Below, piece by piece: positions 17,410-28,366 of a stretch of 51,732 nt of DNA. Every line of letters starts with the position of its first letter. Within the stretch, counting starts at the first letter, position 1. The translations under genes and the position numbers were made by a program. This stretch comes from Clostridia bacterium UC5.1-1D2 (GTDB lineage: Bacteria; Bacillota; Clostridia; Lachnospirales; Lachnospiraceae): positions 1 to 51,732 of the forward strand of contig BBZN01000030.1 in the NCBI GenBank assembly GCA_001304855.1. The letters are read 5' to 3'. The notes beneath the pieces were generated by a model. The model saw nothing but the letters and a program-made list of their open reading frames with translations, had not been told where the DNA came from and did no database searches.

Positions 17410-18276
17410 TCAATGAGCGCCGAAGATGGATTTTGCGAGGGAGCCCGTCTTAAAGAGCGTAAAGCAGAGCAGTACGGTATAGCCCACACAGCCCCATATC
17501 GCGCCTATCATATCCCCGCCCGTGGCAATCCCCTGTATCAGTACCGCATAGATTGCGACACAGACAATAATCAGAAGCCCTTGAAAGCCCACCGCCAGCA
17601 GGGAGCGGAAATAGTTCTGGCCCATGCTCCCGATCTCCCGGTTGACTACCGTTGCAAGGGGGATTGGGGCAAGGCTCGTCATTAAGTAAATCTCAATCAT
17701 TCTCCCGTAGACAATCACGAAAATCACGATATTGAGCGCGGTCATGGTAAAGCCCACAAAGAAGGATTGGAGCCAGAGCCCGAGCAAGGGGCCCAGCTCC
17801 ATCGCCTCCAACTGCGTCTCCATATCGGCCAGCATATCCGGGGTGATTTCGGTGCTTCTCTGTATCAGTCCTGCCGACTGCTGGACAACAGACTGCGCCA
17901 TATCAAACACGCCCATCACGATATTGAAGGTATTGGACAGAATGAGAATGGCGCAGAAGGTCTTGAATATCCACTTGAAAAATATCCATGTGTCTATGTC
18001 GTGCAGGTTGTTCCGCTCCACAAGTAACTGAATGAGCTCGTAGCACATGACAAAGGTGAGCACCAGCCCGGCGATTGGGAGAATGACAGTCTCGGAGAGC
18101 TGCCGTATCATGGAGAAAACCCCGGCGTTCCATGCCGCCGGGGCCGTCCCCACTTGGTCTGCAATCTCTCCGACCTGCGCGTTTACGTTGTCAAAGAGCC
18201 CGCCGAGGTTGCCCATGATACCGGCAACCAGCAGGCCCTTGAGCCATTCCGCGATTGCGTCGAAGATTATTTGCAT
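17410..18276 (-). CDS. VirB6/TrbL-like polytopic T4SS membrane protein
   Basis: A 288-residue membrane protein with about six helices, including TVILPIAGLVLTFVMCYELI, FFKWIFKTFCAILILSNTF, FFVGFTMTALNIVIFVIVYG, SLLAVGFQGLLIIVCVAIYA and GYTVLLCFTLFKTG. It begins with an extracellular-type loop. This is the integral pore component expected next to Maff2 and VirB4 in Tn1549-type operons. The sequence appears intact, with no frameshift. Confidence 0.88.
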   Translation of the reverse strand: MQIIFDAIAEWLKGLLVAGIMGNLGGLFDNVNAQVGEIADQVGTAPAAWNAGVFSMIRQLSETVILPIAGLVLTFVMCYELIQLLVERNNLHDIDTWIFFKWIFKTFCAILILSNTFNIVMGVFDMAQSVVQQSAGLIQRSTEITPDMLADMETQLEAMELGPLLGLWLQSFFVGFTMTALNIVIFVIVYGRMIEIYLMTSLAPIPLATVVNREIGSMGQNYFRSLLAVGFQGLLIIVCVAIYAVLIQGIATGGDMIGAIWGCVGYTVLLCFTLFKTGSLAKSIFGAH

Positions 18277-18292
18277 GGCGTCTCCTTATCGT

Positions 18293-18389
18293 TTAGCTGA
18301 ACAGGCCGGACAGCAGGGGAATGAGCGTTGTTCCAATCAGGATAATCCCGCCGCCGCTCATAAGCTGTTTAATTCCCTGGCTCTTTGCT
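18293..18389 (-). pseudogene. maff2, 3' fragment (split by element A)
   Basis: It encodes KSQGIKQLMSGGGIILIGTT LIPLLSGLFS then TAA, the second membrane helix of a Maff2-family protein. The 5' fragment is at 28138-28259. Joining the two at the shared AGC (18387-18389 and 28138-28140 on the minus strand) gives exactly 72 codons including stop, with the codon for Ala (GCA) rebuilt across the junction. The gene is therefore intact apart from the insertion. Confidence 0.9.
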
Positions 18390-18434
18390 TATGTTTGATA
18401 AAGAAGTAAAAGAAGTGTAAAAAATTTTGCCGTT

Positions 18435-18467
18435 CCTATCCGGCACTTGCGCATTGCGCCGGATAGG
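18435..18467 (-). terminator. terminator of recombinase A
   Basis: CCTATCCGGC (18435-18444) / GCCGGATAGG (18458-18467), followed on the minus strand by AAAATTTTTT, just after the restored recombinase stop at 18474-18476. Confidence 0.75.
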
Positions 18468-18473
18468 TCGGGC

Positions 18474-20158
<1,685 letters not shown>

Positions 20159-20186
20159 ACAGCGTTTTCTGCTTCTTTATCGCCCG

Positions 20187-20378
20187 TCAAAATGACGGTT
20201 TTTGTGTAGCGGCGGCTTCTGCTTCCAGCACCTTAGCCATTTTGTCGGCGGCGGTGGAAGTAGCGTCTTTCTTGAAAAAGCCGGACACCACAAGGACAGA
20301 GTTCCCCATGCGGATTTCCGTCACGCAGTCCGGGCGGCGGTCTGTCTGGTCGGTGCGTTTCTGTTTCGTTTCTGCCAT
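20187..20378 (-). CDS. tnpW: TnpW-like small transposon protein
   Basis: A 63-residue protein starting MAETKQKRTDQTDRRPDCVT, with the family pattern IRMGNSVLVVSGFFKKDATS and TAADKMAKVLEAEA. Proteins of this type accompany recombinase genes in Tn4451-type elements; the exact role is uncertain. The start follows GGAGAGCCT. Relatives with the same architecture are at 32780 in element B and 44838 in element C. Confidence 0.75.
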   Translation of the reverse strand: MAETKQKRTDQTDRRPDCVTEIRMGNSVLVVSGFFKKDATSTAADKMAKVLEAEAAATQKPSF

Positions 20379-20389
20379 AGGCTCTCCTT

Positions 20390-21227
20390 TCAGTCCATCA
20401 GTCCTTTTAAGCGTTCCAGCTTTTGCTGCGCCGTTTCCCTGCGGAAGTTCCCGCCGGTGAAGCGGACGGGGGCGCACATGGCAAGCAGCCGGTCATAGAT
20501 ACGGGCGTGGGGCGTGTCCTGCGGGTGCTGCAATTCCTCCAGCGTGAGGTTGGTGGTGACAATCAGCGGCTTGCCGCTGCGGTATCGGCTGTCAATGACG
20601 CTGTAAACCTGTTCCAGCCCGTATTCCGTCCCCCGTTCCATGCCAAAATCATCAAGGATAAGCAGCGGACAGCGGCAAAGCCGGGAAATGTATTCGTTCC
20701 TGCCCTCAAAACTGGCGGCAAGGTCATTGAGTATCAAGGCAAAGTTTGTCATGCGTACCGGGATTTCCTGCTCCATGAGGGCGTTTGCGATACAGGCGGC
20801 AAGGTAGCTTTTCCCCGTCCCCACGCCGCCCCCAGAACAGGTAGCCGATATTCTCGTTTCTCATGGTTTCCCAATGCTCGGCATACAGGCGGGCGGTCTT
20901 GGTCTGCGGGTTTCTGCCGTTGTCATGCTCAAATGTCCATTCCCGCATGGCGGGGTCGGTAAAGCCCCGGCGTTTCAAGTCCTCTACGGTGTCAAGGTGC
21001 TTGCGCTGTTTCTCGGCGGCTTCCCGTTCCTCCCGGCGCTTGCGCTGGCAGTTGCACTCTGCCGGGTGGCGGTCACGTCCGAACAAGCCTATCTTGTCTG
21101 CCGGGAAATAGGCTTCTTTGGGCTTGCGGCAAGTGCCGCAGTACAAAAGCCCGTCCTCGCCGGTGTAGTCCCCCGGCTCTTGGGTGGTGGAGGTCAAACC
21201 GTCCATCCTGTCTAAAATCTCTTTCAT
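20390..21227 (-). CDS. DnaC-like helicase loader ATPase (one apparent frameshift)
   Basis: Probably loads the host helicase during replication of the excised element. N-terminal zinc cluster (YCGTCRKPK ... ECNCQRKR), Walker A GVGTGKSYLAACIANAL, Walker B CPLLILDDFG, then LIVTTNLTLEEL and RIYDRLLAMC. The frame breaks in the G-run of TTCTGGGGGCGG at about 20832; one extra G joins NIGYLFWGG to VGTGKS. The start overlaps the upstream replisome gene stop. Confidence 0.88.
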
Positions 21228-21961
21228 AAACTTTCTCCCTCCTTGCAGGTGTAGTCGGGTATGCCCCGCTTGGTTGCTGTCTTGGCGGTATCGTCTGCCG
21301 CCCAGCGGCGTATGGTGGCGGCATGGTTTTTGTACCGCTTGCCGGTGGAAGCGATATAGCCGGAAAGCCGTTCAATGTAATACTCCCACTTGTCGGGCAG
21401 TTCGGCTTGCAGTTCCGCCAATTCCTTATCCGTCAAGAACACATTTCCATATCTGCCGTAAGCGGCGGGGGCGGGGTGTCCCGTTTTTAACTCTCTCTCT
21501 TTTTCTATATCTATCTCTTTCTTTATCTCTATCTCTGGTGGACGAATGTCGGACAAATGTCCGCCATTTGTCCGGGGCGGCAAAATCGCCCTGTTTTCAA
21601 GCCTTGCGGCTCTCTTACGCTCGGCTTCGGTGGAAGATTGCCCTATCATCAGTTCAATGTCGGTCATGTAAAGCAGCCCGGTGTCAAGCTGCTCCACAAG
21701 CCCCAACTGACGGAATATCTCCAAAGCCCTCTCCACCGTCCCTATCTGGTGGCGGGTGAGGGTGGCAATCATCTGTGAGGTGTAGGGGATATGCTCGTCA
21801 AGCTGCAGTTTCCCGCCGTTCTTCAGCGATTTCAGATACAGCTTCAGCAGGATATTGGAGTACAAAATCCCGTCTTTCATATCCTCCAGCAGCACAATGG
21901 AATCGCTGTCAAAAAAGTTCTCTTTCAGCTTGAGGTAGTAATATTTGCGGTTATCTGCCAT
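21224..21961 (-). CDS. phage-type replisome organiser (DnaD-like initiator)
   Basis: A 245-residue protein starting MADNRKYYYLKLKENFFDSD, with the replisome-organiser N-terminal winged helix (DGILYSNILLKLYLKSLKNG, YTSQMIATLTRHQIGTVERA). A low-complexity linker and a DnaD-like C-terminal part follow. It would melt or mark the element origin and recruit the downstream DnaC-like protein, whose ATG overlaps this stop. No frameshift is apparent. The ATG at 21961 is favoured by an upstream AGGAGGACACC. Confidence 0.85.
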   Translation of the reverse strand: MADNRKYYYLKLKENFFDSDSIVLLEDMKDGILYSNILLKLYLKSLKNGGKLQLDEHIPYTSQMIATLTRHQIGTVERALEIFRQLGLVEQLDTGLLYMTDIELMIGQSSTEAERKRAARLENRAILPPRTNGGHLSDIRPPEIEIKKEIDIEKERELKTGHPAPAAYGRYGNVFLTDKELAELQAELPDKWEYYIERLSGYIASTGKRYKNHAATIRRWAADDTAKTATKRGIPDYTCKEGESL

Positions 21962-22151
21962 TGGCGGTGTCCTCCTTTGCTGCCGGCTTCCAGCGTTTGG
22001 AGTAATACCGGGGGCAGAGTAGGACAATTGCCCGGAAACTCTGCTTGCAGTCATGGGTGCAGCCCTGGCATAGGTCATTGTAAGTAATGCGGTTGCGGTG
22101 GTTGAGGAAAAAAGACCATTCCAGCCGCCGCTTCTTGCTCATTCTCGGCAT
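21951..22151 (-). CDS. small Cys-containing protein of element A
   Basis: A 66-residue basic protein (MPRMSKKRRLEWSFFLNHRN) with CQGCTHDCKQSF, a likely small metal-binding knuckle, and a basic tail. It overlaps the replisome gene start and follows the relaxase gene. The AAAGGAGCG site is upstream. The family is known to me only as an uncharacterised companion in such elements. Confidence 0.6.
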   Translation of the reverse strand: MPRMSKKRRLEWSFFLNHRNRITYNDLCQGCTHDCKQSFRAIVLLCPRYYSKRWKPAAKEDTANGR

Positions 22152-22222
22152 GGGTCAAACGCTCCTTTCTGCCGTTCCTGCGGTATGGCAGGGTAGGCGG
22201 TGTTTTCTGTATGTCCCCGGTG

Positions 22223-23973
22223 TCATTTTCGGGCTTTTTCTGCTGTATGCCCCGTCCAAAGTGGGGGGGGGTATGCGGGTAGGGTACAGGGCTTCCCCTT
22301 GTTTTTGTATAGTTTCGGTATCATTCTGGGGCGGTCTTTAACGCTCCTGTTCGTGTTTTTGGGGCGACTCTGCTCCCGGCTCAACATCTGGTCGATATTG
22401 CCCTTGACGGTCTGTAACTGCCGGACACGCTCTTTTTCTCCCGGTAATCGTTGTAGCCGGTATTTTCTCGGCGGTAAGCTGCTCAATCTCCGCTTGCAGG
22501 GTCTTGACGGTAGGCAGCTTGGCAATGCCCTGCGCCTTGAAATATCGGGCGGCGGCTTCTGCTATGAGAAAATCGCTTTCGTGCTGTTCCCGGTAGGCTC
22601 GGCGGGCTTTCTCGGTTTTCTGCGCTTTCAGCCCCTCCCGGACAGGCGGGTCTTTACATAGCCCAGCAGATAGCGGCGCAGTTCCTTTTTGCTGTTCAGC
22701 GTGGTTTCCATGTCTTTCAAGCTGGCAAGGCTCTCCTGCATATCCGCATGGGTGGCGGTGAGGGCAGCGTCTAATTCCTCCGGAGAAGCAAAGCCGTACT
22801 GCTGGTAGACGGCAAGGGTCGCCGCCATTTGCTTTAGATTGTGCATGATCGCCCATTTCTCATAGCCCCGTCCCTTGCCCTCGGCTTCCTTGGCGGCTAT
22901 GTCCACCATGCGCTGAATACCGTCCTGTTTCGGGGCGTTTACGGCGGCTTTTGCCTCTGTAAACGCTCTTTGATACTGCCGGGGTATGCCGTTATGGCTG
23001 CGGTCTTTTCGGCGGCTCTGGCGGCGTTCTGCTCCAAAATGGCAAGGACGGCAGCTCGCTCAAAATCGTCCCCCAGCTTCCGGGCGGTAATGGGCTTCGT
23101 CCTGTCCGGTGTGAGATAGGACAGCCGCCCCCGGCTCTCCTTGACGGTCACACCCTCCCTAAGAAGCAGGGCGGCAAACTCGTCATAGCCGCCTGCCCGG
23201 TCAAGGGCGGTGCGGATTGTCCGGCGCAGCTTCGCCTTGTCGGTTTCAAACTTGGTGGCTTTGGGTGGCTGCCCCTCGGCGGCATTATCCGAAACAAGCG
23301 CAGCTTGCTTTTCCAGCTTGGCTTGTCCCTTACGCTGCGCCCAATACTCACGCTCGGTAATGCGGTTTTTGCTGCCGTTCAAGAGGTCGATTTGGTAAAG
23401 CCCCTCCTGGTGGCACATCTCCATGATTTCCGCTTTCAGATAGTTCATGGCGGCATTTGTACAGCGGTGCTTGCAGCCGTCCCTTGTGTCCGCCGGTCTG
23501 TCCATGTAGGGCAGCATGGGTACTTCCGCAATCCGCAGGGAATTGATTACGATATGCACATGAATGTTGCCGCTGTGGTTATGCCCGTCCGGGTGGGTGC
23601 AGACCAACGCTTGGTGTCTGGGGAAGTGGTCCGCGCAAAACTGCTCGCCCAATTCCTGCGCCCGGTCTACGGTTAAGCCGTTGTCGGGTGCGTCCCTTGG
23701 GTCAAAGCTGATAATGTAATGGTGACTTTTCACATCTTCCCGTTTTTGGTTTTTCCCATAGCGGAGATTGGAGCGCATACAGGCAACGGCAAAATCCTCG
23801 CCCCCGCAATTCAAAGAAGCTATGCGGTAATCCTCTCTCGGCACAAGCCGCCCGTCCGGGTCAAGGGTGGGCTTCATGGTAAACTCGTCATGCTCGAATG
23901 TGAGGTATTGCTCGGCTGCGCCGTAGTCGGCATTTTTAGAGCTGATATGTTTGAATGTTGCCAACAGCGTCAC
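22223..23973 (-). CDS. relaxase of element A (about four apparent frameshifts)
   Basis: The N-terminal 340 residues form an intact relaxase domain: MTLLATFKHISSKNADYGAA, HHYIISFDPRDA and the histidine motif HNHSGNIHVHIVINS. The rest is broken. One C is missing at TACCCCGGC (about 22983). One is missing at CGCCTGTCC (about 22634), joining KTR to PVREGLKAQK. Two A are missing, at GAGAAAATACC and GAGAAAAAGAGCG (about 22460 and 22438). Restoring them gives a continuous helical region (NLKQMAATLAVYQQYGF, EQHESDFLIAEAAARYFKA, LQTVKGNIDQMLSREQSR). The true end near 22223 is uncertain. The start overlaps the mobC end. Confidence 0.8.
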
Positions 23974-24334
23974 CTACCTTTCGCAAGACTTCAAACTTCA
24001 AGGCGGCAAGGTCGGCTATGGCAGTCCTTAACTCGCCGGATAAGGCGTTGTAAGGTGCGCCGTACTCGTTCAGATACCGGGCTATCTGGTTGAGGTTGCC
24101 GCCGATCCGTCCGTATTCGGCGGTCAGTTTCCCGACAGCGGCAAGCAGTTCATCATTGACAGGGGAAACGGTGATAACCGGGCGAATGGTCGCTTTCGTT
24201 ATGGCTTGCCGGATAAACTCGGCTTGGCTCATGCCATAAGCGTCAAGCCGTTCTGCAAAGTCGGTGTATTCGTCCTCTGTCAGCCGGGTTTTTATCACAT
24301 GGCTGCGGTGGGGCGTGTTGTATCGTTTCGTCAT
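23936..24334 (-). CDS. mobC: MobC relaxosome protein of element A
   Basis: A 132-residue protein: MTKRYNTPHRSHVIKTRLTE with ribbon-helix-helix start, then YGMSQAEFIRQAITKATIRP and the MobC core RIGGNLNQIARYLNEYGAPY. It would help the element A relaxase bind oriT. The start at 24334 follows GGAGGTCTACGACC. It overlaps the relaxase start, as usual for mobC-relaxase pairs. Confidence 0.85.
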   Translation of the reverse strand: MTKRYNTPHRSHVIKTRLTEDEYTDFAERLDAYGMSQAEFIRQAITKATIRPVITVSPVNDELLAAVGKLTAEYGRIGGNLNQIARYLNEYGAPYNALSGELRTAIADLAALKFEVLRKVGDAVGNIQTYQL

Positions 24335-24756
24335 GGTCGTAGACCTCCTTTCAAGCCCCAACGGGGCGCATTAGCAGGGTTTGGGGAAGGCACTCCCCAA
24401 CAAGATTCCCGCAGGGGCAAAATGAGCGATAAGCGAATTTTGGTACTGCGGTAGAATCTTGCTCTGAAAAAGTGGCGGCTTCCTTGGTGCGGGCTTCCGC
24501 TGATACCCTCGACGGGCGGGGCGGGGATTTTGCCAGCTTTTCTTTTGCTGCCATTAACACGATTAGAAATTTTTGTTTGGGCAAATCCTGCTTTTTTTCT
24601 TTCACTACCTACAAAACCGGCAAGGGGCAAAGTGGCCGAAAATGCCGCAACTTTTTCTTGCGCTTTAATACAGCGGAAAATCAGAAACGCCAATGACGGC
24701 GCAAATTTTCCGTACATATCCCTCTACGACAAGCCCCCGGATTTGCCAATCGGACA
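24335..24756. other. gene-free region upstream of mobC, possible oriT/origin
   Basis: A 420-bp gap in front of the mobC-relaxase pair. It holds the small hairpins AGCCCCAACGGGGC (about 24354-24367) and GTTTGGGGA / TCCCCAAC (about 24379-24402). No open frame looks like a gene. Position suggests a transfer or replication origin, without direct proof. Confidence 0.35.
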
Positions 24757-24793
24757 ACAAAAAAGCAGTAAATCTTTTTCAGACTTACTGCTT
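24757..24793 (-). terminator. terminator after the SRPBCC gene
   Basis: AAGCAGTAAATCT (24763-24775) / AGACTTACTGCTT (24781-24793), followed on the minus strand by TTTTTTG. Confidence 0.8.
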
Positions 24794-24836
24794 GTGTCCC
24801 GCTGTGATGGGCGGCGGTTATTCATTTTTCATGTAG

Positions 24837-25232
24837 CTACAATTCTAAGACTTTCTTCAAATCAGCTACATATTGTGTCTGCTGCTTCTTCAAAAACGCT
24901 TTTACAAAGGGTTTCATCATTACCTTTTTTGCAATTACATCTTCCGTGAAATCTATTTCGGTCTGCCCATTTCTTTCAACAAAAATTCCAGTCCAATGTC
25001 CTTTCATTTTACTGTTTTCCATGTCAAATTCCCATCGTTTATATGGTTCTAAAGTGGTAATTGTAAATGTTGTGGAAAACCCATCTTTCGTATATTCCAC
25101 AAATTGTTTTTCATTCAGTATCTCAATTCTATCTAAATCACTTCTCCACTGATAGTTTTCTAAAGAAGTAACGATATTCCAAACCTCTTGTAGGTTTGCT
25201 GAAAAAACTGCCTTTATTTCTGAAAACGCCAT
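24837..25232 (-). CDS. SRPBCC-fold (START-like) protein
   Basis: A 131-residue protein (MAFSEIKAVFSANLQEVWNI) with the SRPBCC pattern: N-terminal strand, VTSLENYQW, central beta sheet (FSTTFTITTLEPYKRWEFDM, WTGIFVERNGQTEIDFTE) and long C-terminal helix. The fold binds hydrophobic ligands; the ligand is unknown. The start at 25232 follows GGAAGTCATT. It is AT-rich cargo, upstream of a terminator, in a cluster of small unrelated genes. Confidence 0.75.
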   Translation of the reverse strand: MAFSEIKAVFSANLQEVWNIVTSLENYQWRSDLDRIEILNEKQFVEYTKDGFSTTFTITTLEPYKRWEFDMENSKMKGHWTGIFVERNGQTEIDFTEDVIAKKVMMKPFVKAFLKKQQTQYVADLKKVLEL

Positions 25233-25269
25233 AATGACTTCCTCCATCAACTTGAAATTGATAGTGCCT

Positions 25270-25467
25270 TTAAATCAGTTCTAAAGCTCTTTTATACAGC
25301 GGGTCAAGCTCACAACCACAACTTCCACATTCTTCGTCTGCCTGCTTGATTGCTGATATTAAAGTGTCTTTATCAGCGTTTCCGTCTAACCATTGTTGTG
25401 CAGGAATAGATATTAAATCCCAACCAGACGCAACAAACTTTTTCATAATAGATTTTAATTCTTCCAT
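25270..25467 (-). CDS. small cysteine-containing cargo protein
   Basis: A 65-residue acidic protein (MEELKSIMKKFVASGWDLIS) with WLDGNADKDTLISAIKQADE and a CGSCGCELDPLYKRAL end. It starts behind AAAGGAGTAACATT. It lies upstream of the SRPBCC gene in the same direction and may form an operon with it. The family is not recognised. Confidence 0.65.
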   Translation of the reverse strand: MEELKSIMKKFVASGWDLISIPAQQWLDGNADKDTLISAIKQADEECGSCGCELDPLYKRALELI

Positions 25468-25543
25468 AATGTTACTCCTTTCAAATTGGCAATTCTCGAT
25501 TTATTGAGATAATTATAGTCCATTTAATGTCAAAAGTTTATCC

Positions 25544-25741
25544 TTATCGGTCAAGCCGAAATTTGAATTGACTTTCTATTAGTTTCGTCTTGATGTAGTC
25601 CTCCATATCTATGTTGAAATGCCCGTAGATGTGGGAGCAGTAGCGGATAAATCCGGCGTAATGGGAAAGCACCTCATTCATAGCTGCCGGGTCGCCCTCA
25701 TGCGCCTTTATAATCGTTTCGTATGAGAGCAGTCTGCTCAT
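25544..25741 (-). CDS. helix-turn-helix protein (Tn916 Orf8-like)
   Basis: A 65-residue protein MSRLLSYETIIKAHEGDPAA, with NEVLSHYAGFIRYCSHIYG and DMEDYIKTKLIESQFKFRLD. This is the small HTH protein that follows a sigma-like gene in Tn916-type regulatory modules. The start at 25741 follows GGAGGTGATTGCCC inside the end of the sigma gene, so the two are coupled. Confidence 0.78.
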   Translation of the reverse strand: MSRLLSYETIIKAHEGDPAAMNEVLSHYAGFIRYCSHIYGHFNIDMEDYIKTKLIESQFKFRLDR

Positions 25742-26175
25742 GGGCAATCACCTCCATTTCCTGCCGTATCTGGTGCAAGGCAAGCTGGATATGCCGCCCT
25801 GCGGTGCTGCGTGTCTGCCCGTACCGCCTGCCGATTTCCTTTTGCGTACAACGCCGGAAGTAGTACAGGAAAAATTTCTTCCTGCTTCTGCTGGGGCAGC
25901 ATGGACAGGGCGGCGGCAAGGGTAGGGTCGTTTATCAAAACAATCTGCCCGGAGGCTGTAAAGGGATAGTCCTCGTCCATTGGCGGCTGTGCAAAATATT
26001 CATCTGCGGTACTGAACGGCATAAATCTTTCTTCGGACAGATATTCAAGGGAGATTTCCCGTTTCCACTTGGCATACAGCATACGGGCAGCGTCTATGGA
26101 AGCGTGGCGAATGAATATCCGGCAATAGGCGTTGTGGGTGTATTGAATATGCTCTTTGTATTCTTTCTCAGTCAT
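25698..26175 (-). CDS. sigma-70-like factor (Tn916 Orf7-like; one apparent frameshift)
   Basis: N-terminal part: MTEKEYKEHIQYTHNAYCRI, AARMLYAKWKREISLEYLSE. C-terminal HTH: YYFRRCTQKEIGRRYGQTRS TAGRHIQLALHQIRQEM. The two lie in different frames, joined if one T is removed from ATTTTTCC at about 25873 (QEEIFLYYFRR). This is one of the few insertions rather than deletions. It is usually a positive regulator of conjugative or excision functions in Tn916 relatives. Confidence 0.8.
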
Positions 26176-26205
26176 GGAAAATCCCCCTTTCTTGAATGAT
26201 AGAGA

Positions 26206-26234
26206 GGGGCGGCAGCACTCCCTGCTGTCGCCCC
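26206..26234. other. hairpin upstream of sigma-like gene
   Basis: GGGGCGGCAGCA (26206-26217) / TGCTGTCGCCCC (26223-26234) with one mismatch and a 5-nt loop. It is 31 bp upstream of the sigma-like start and next to the oriT-like repeat. Confidence 0.5.
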
Positions 26235-26263
26235 TTGATTACCCACCAGCAAGGACAGGCGGG

Positions 26264-26308
26264 GCTGTCAACGGCGGGCGCAGCCCGTTCATTTTACCGT
26301 TGACTGGC
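26264..26308. other. oriT-like inverted repeat of element A
   Basis: GCTGTCAACGG (26264-26274) and CCGTTGACTGGC (26297-26308), enclosing an inner CGGGC/GCCCG hairpin. The arm closely matches the GGCTGTCAAGGG arm at 49852-49861 in the ICE itself. Confidence 0.45.
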
Positions 26309-26373
26309 TCGGCTGGTTTTGCTATGAAGATTTGACATAATTATTCTTCATTTTCGCATGGCTTTATTATTTT

Positions 26374-27057
26374 TTATCTTGTCGGCATTTGAAAATCCGC
26401 AAGTGCCCTGTTCAAATATTCGTTAAAAGGTTTCATGATTTGGAACAGTTCTACTGCTTTTTCAAGAAATGTTTCTACATCTTTCACTTCTTCGTCTTTT
26501 AACGGGTATTCCAGATACCAACTCTTAAATTTTAGATGGCTTGCTTGAGGGTGTTCTTTCTCATATCTATCAGGAATATTCTTTAATTCCGTTCCCTGTA
26601 CAGTGAAATACTTTTCAAAATCCGGCTCATGGATAATACTTTCCCATTCTTCACCATTTCGGGAAATATAATCCCGTACCATAGCTGTTGCGTCCTTAAA
26701 CATATCTGCAAACAATCCGCCACCTAAAAATGAGTGATTGCCCGGTTTTATCATGAGATAGTAGCCAACAGGAACAGGCAATTTTCCTTTTGAGGAAATA
26801 TGGGCACGGAACGCAGGATTATATGGTGACTTATCATGGCTAAACCGGGTATCCCTTACAATCTTAAACGTAAGGTCTTTGGGGTTATTATGTAAAATGC
26901 TGTTATCAAATTTTCCGATTTCCAATATCAATGTCTGCAACAGTTTTTCAAATTCGGAATTTGCCGTTTTGTAATCGTCCTTGTTTGCATGATACCATTC
27001 CCGGTTATTATTCATGCTTAATGACGATAAATAATCAATAATAAACTGTGTATTCAT
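26374..27057 (-). CDS. DUF2461-domain protein
   Basis: A 227-residue protein with the DUF2461 pattern: YLSSLSMNNNREWYHANKDD, DLTFKIVRDTRFSHDKSPYN, FRAHISSKGKLPVPVGYYLM, and the end KPFNEYLNRALADFQMPTR. This is a broadly distributed bacterial family of unknown activity. It sits in the AT-rich cargo part of element A, downstream of the ECF sigma gene, and appears intact. Confidence 0.85.
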   Translation of the reverse strand: MNTQFIIDYLSSLSMNNNREWYHANKDDYKTANSEFEKLLQTLILEIGKFDNSILHNNPKDLTFKIVRDTRFSHDKSPYNPAFRAHISSKGKLPVPVGYYLMIKPGNHSFLGGGLFADMFKDATAMVRDYISRNGEEWESIIHEPDFEKYFTVQGTELKNIPDRYEKEHPQASHLKFKSWYLEYPLKDEEVKDVETFLEKAVELFQIMKPFNEYLNRALADFQMPTR

Positions 27058-27072
27058 AGTCTGTAATCTCCT

Positions 27073-27922
27073 TTATGATTTTTGGATAATAGAAAGCTGC
27101 GTGGAATCTAAAAAATCCTGTATCAAGTGCTTCATGCTTTCGGGGGACTGATAGGTTTTACAGAACGAAAAATCCTGCGATAAATCGTCAATATCTTCCA
27201 TGGCATTTTTCACATCTATCATAGTCTGAATTGGAATTTCCGTAGCTGCCATATAATCCAACTGTAACGGGTTTAGCCTATGGCTCTGTATTGCATAATT
27301 CACTCTGTCTTTGCATTTACATCTGCCGCTGCCATATTCTCCGCAATATTCGCTCAAAAATCTGCCATTTTTTGCGTATTCGGGAAAGCCGTTGACGATA
27401 CGCTTCTGGGGTCATTTCCAAAATATCGCCCGCAATCCGGCTGTCAATCTTAAACATTGTACCCAATATGAAAATACATCTGCTCTCCATATCAAGGCAT
27501 TGCAACATCACATTTGTACAGGACATTTTCAATTCTTCTGCTAAAATATCTTTTTCTACATTTTGTGTTAAATCTGGCACATCTTGTATTTTTCCGTTTT
27601 CTATGTCATTCCCATAATATTTAAAACTCAACGGATAGTGGGCGAACATATGCTTTTTGTAATTTTTAAGGTGATTAGAAGCAATACGGAATACCCATGT
27701 TGTAAATGAGCTGTCACCTCTAAAAGAAGAAAGATGGGTAATCATTTTCAACAGAATATCCTGCGTGGCATCTTCTGCGTCTGCAAATGTACCCAACATT
27801 CGCAGAGATAAATTGAATACAATATCCTGCACACCTGCAATAAGCGTTTCAAGGGAGTTTTTATCCCCTGATGTGGCTTTATCCACTAAAGCCTTTAATT
27901 CTTCATTCTGTTTTTTATTCAT
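27073..27922 (-). CDS. ECF-type sigma factor with cysteine-rich C-terminal extension (two apparent frameshifts)
   Basis: Region 2: VQDIVFNLSLRMLGTFADAE DATQDILLKM, and SFTTWVFRIASNHLKNYKKH. Region 4: MESRCIFILGTMFKIDSRIA with the HTH EMTPEAYRQRLSRIRKK. The frame breaks in A6 and T5 runs at about 27358-27370. Adding one base to each gives RKKMADFLSEYCGEYGSGRC and continues to the stop at 27073, about 283 residues. The extension has a YCGEYGSGRCKCK cluster that could be a sensor or metal site. It probably controls the neighbouring DUF2461 gene. Confidence 0.82.
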
Positions 27923-28137
27923 AGATTTTTACCTCCTACTTAATTAGACAATGCTCTTTTATCTTTGTGACAAAAACGGGCTGCAATTTATGATTTATTT
28001 TATTCTCCTTTTTTCCCATGCCATTTTAGCACAATGCTTGTCTTTTGGTCTATGGTTTCTTTGGTTCGGAATAGTGTGGCGCTGGCGGTCTATCTCTTGT
28101 TTTTGGTTGCTTGCTTCTTTACCGTATATGAGCATTG
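27923..28137. other. right end of element A, gene-free
   Basis: An AT-rich 215 bp between the sigma start and the maff2 junction, presumably holding the sigma operon promoter and the recombinase arm site. It has a TAAAGAAG motif near the end on the minus strand. Confidence 0.4.
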
Positions 28138-28259
28138 GCTCCCGGGTTGTCCGAGCCGTAACCTTCGAGAAGATTGACCACGCCCCACACGCCGAGGCCC
28201 GCGCCGATAGCGATAACAAGGATTTTCAGGGTGTCGATAGCAGAAGCAAAAAATTCCAT
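28138..28259 (-). pseudogene. maff2, 5' fragment (split by element A)
   Basis: MEFFASAIDTLKILVIAIGA GLGVWGVVNLLEGYGSDNPG, the first membrane helix of the Maff2 family. It is cut at the codon after NPG by element A. The ATG at 28259 follows GGAGGAAACTAT. As written, translation would read a few foreign codons and stop. Confidence 0.9.
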
Positions 28260-28313
28260 ATAGTTTCCTCCATTCAAATTGTTTGTTGTTGTGGGGCATA
28301 CGCCCCGGGTACG

Positions 28314-28338
28314 AAAAAAGCCGCCCATTTCAGGCGGC
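28314..28338 (-). terminator. terminator between virD4 and maff2
   Basis: GCCGCC / GGCGGC stem (28320-28338) followed on the minus strand by TTTTTTCG. It could separate virD4 from the downstream channel genes. Confidence 0.7.
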
Positions 28339-28343
28339 GGGAA

Positions 28344-28366
28344 CCTCGGGCCAACTTGGCCCGAGG
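28344..28366. repeat. ICE palindrome copy 16
   Basis: CCTCGGGCCAA centre C TTGGCCCGAGG, with compensating outer arms. It directly follows the virD4 stop, in the 400-bp island of backbone left between elements A and B. Confidence 0.92.

Noticed and set aside
24335..24717. 128-codon minus-strand frame upstream of mobC in element A
   Set aside because: It has no ribosome site and unusual composition, and it covers hairpins of a likely origin region.
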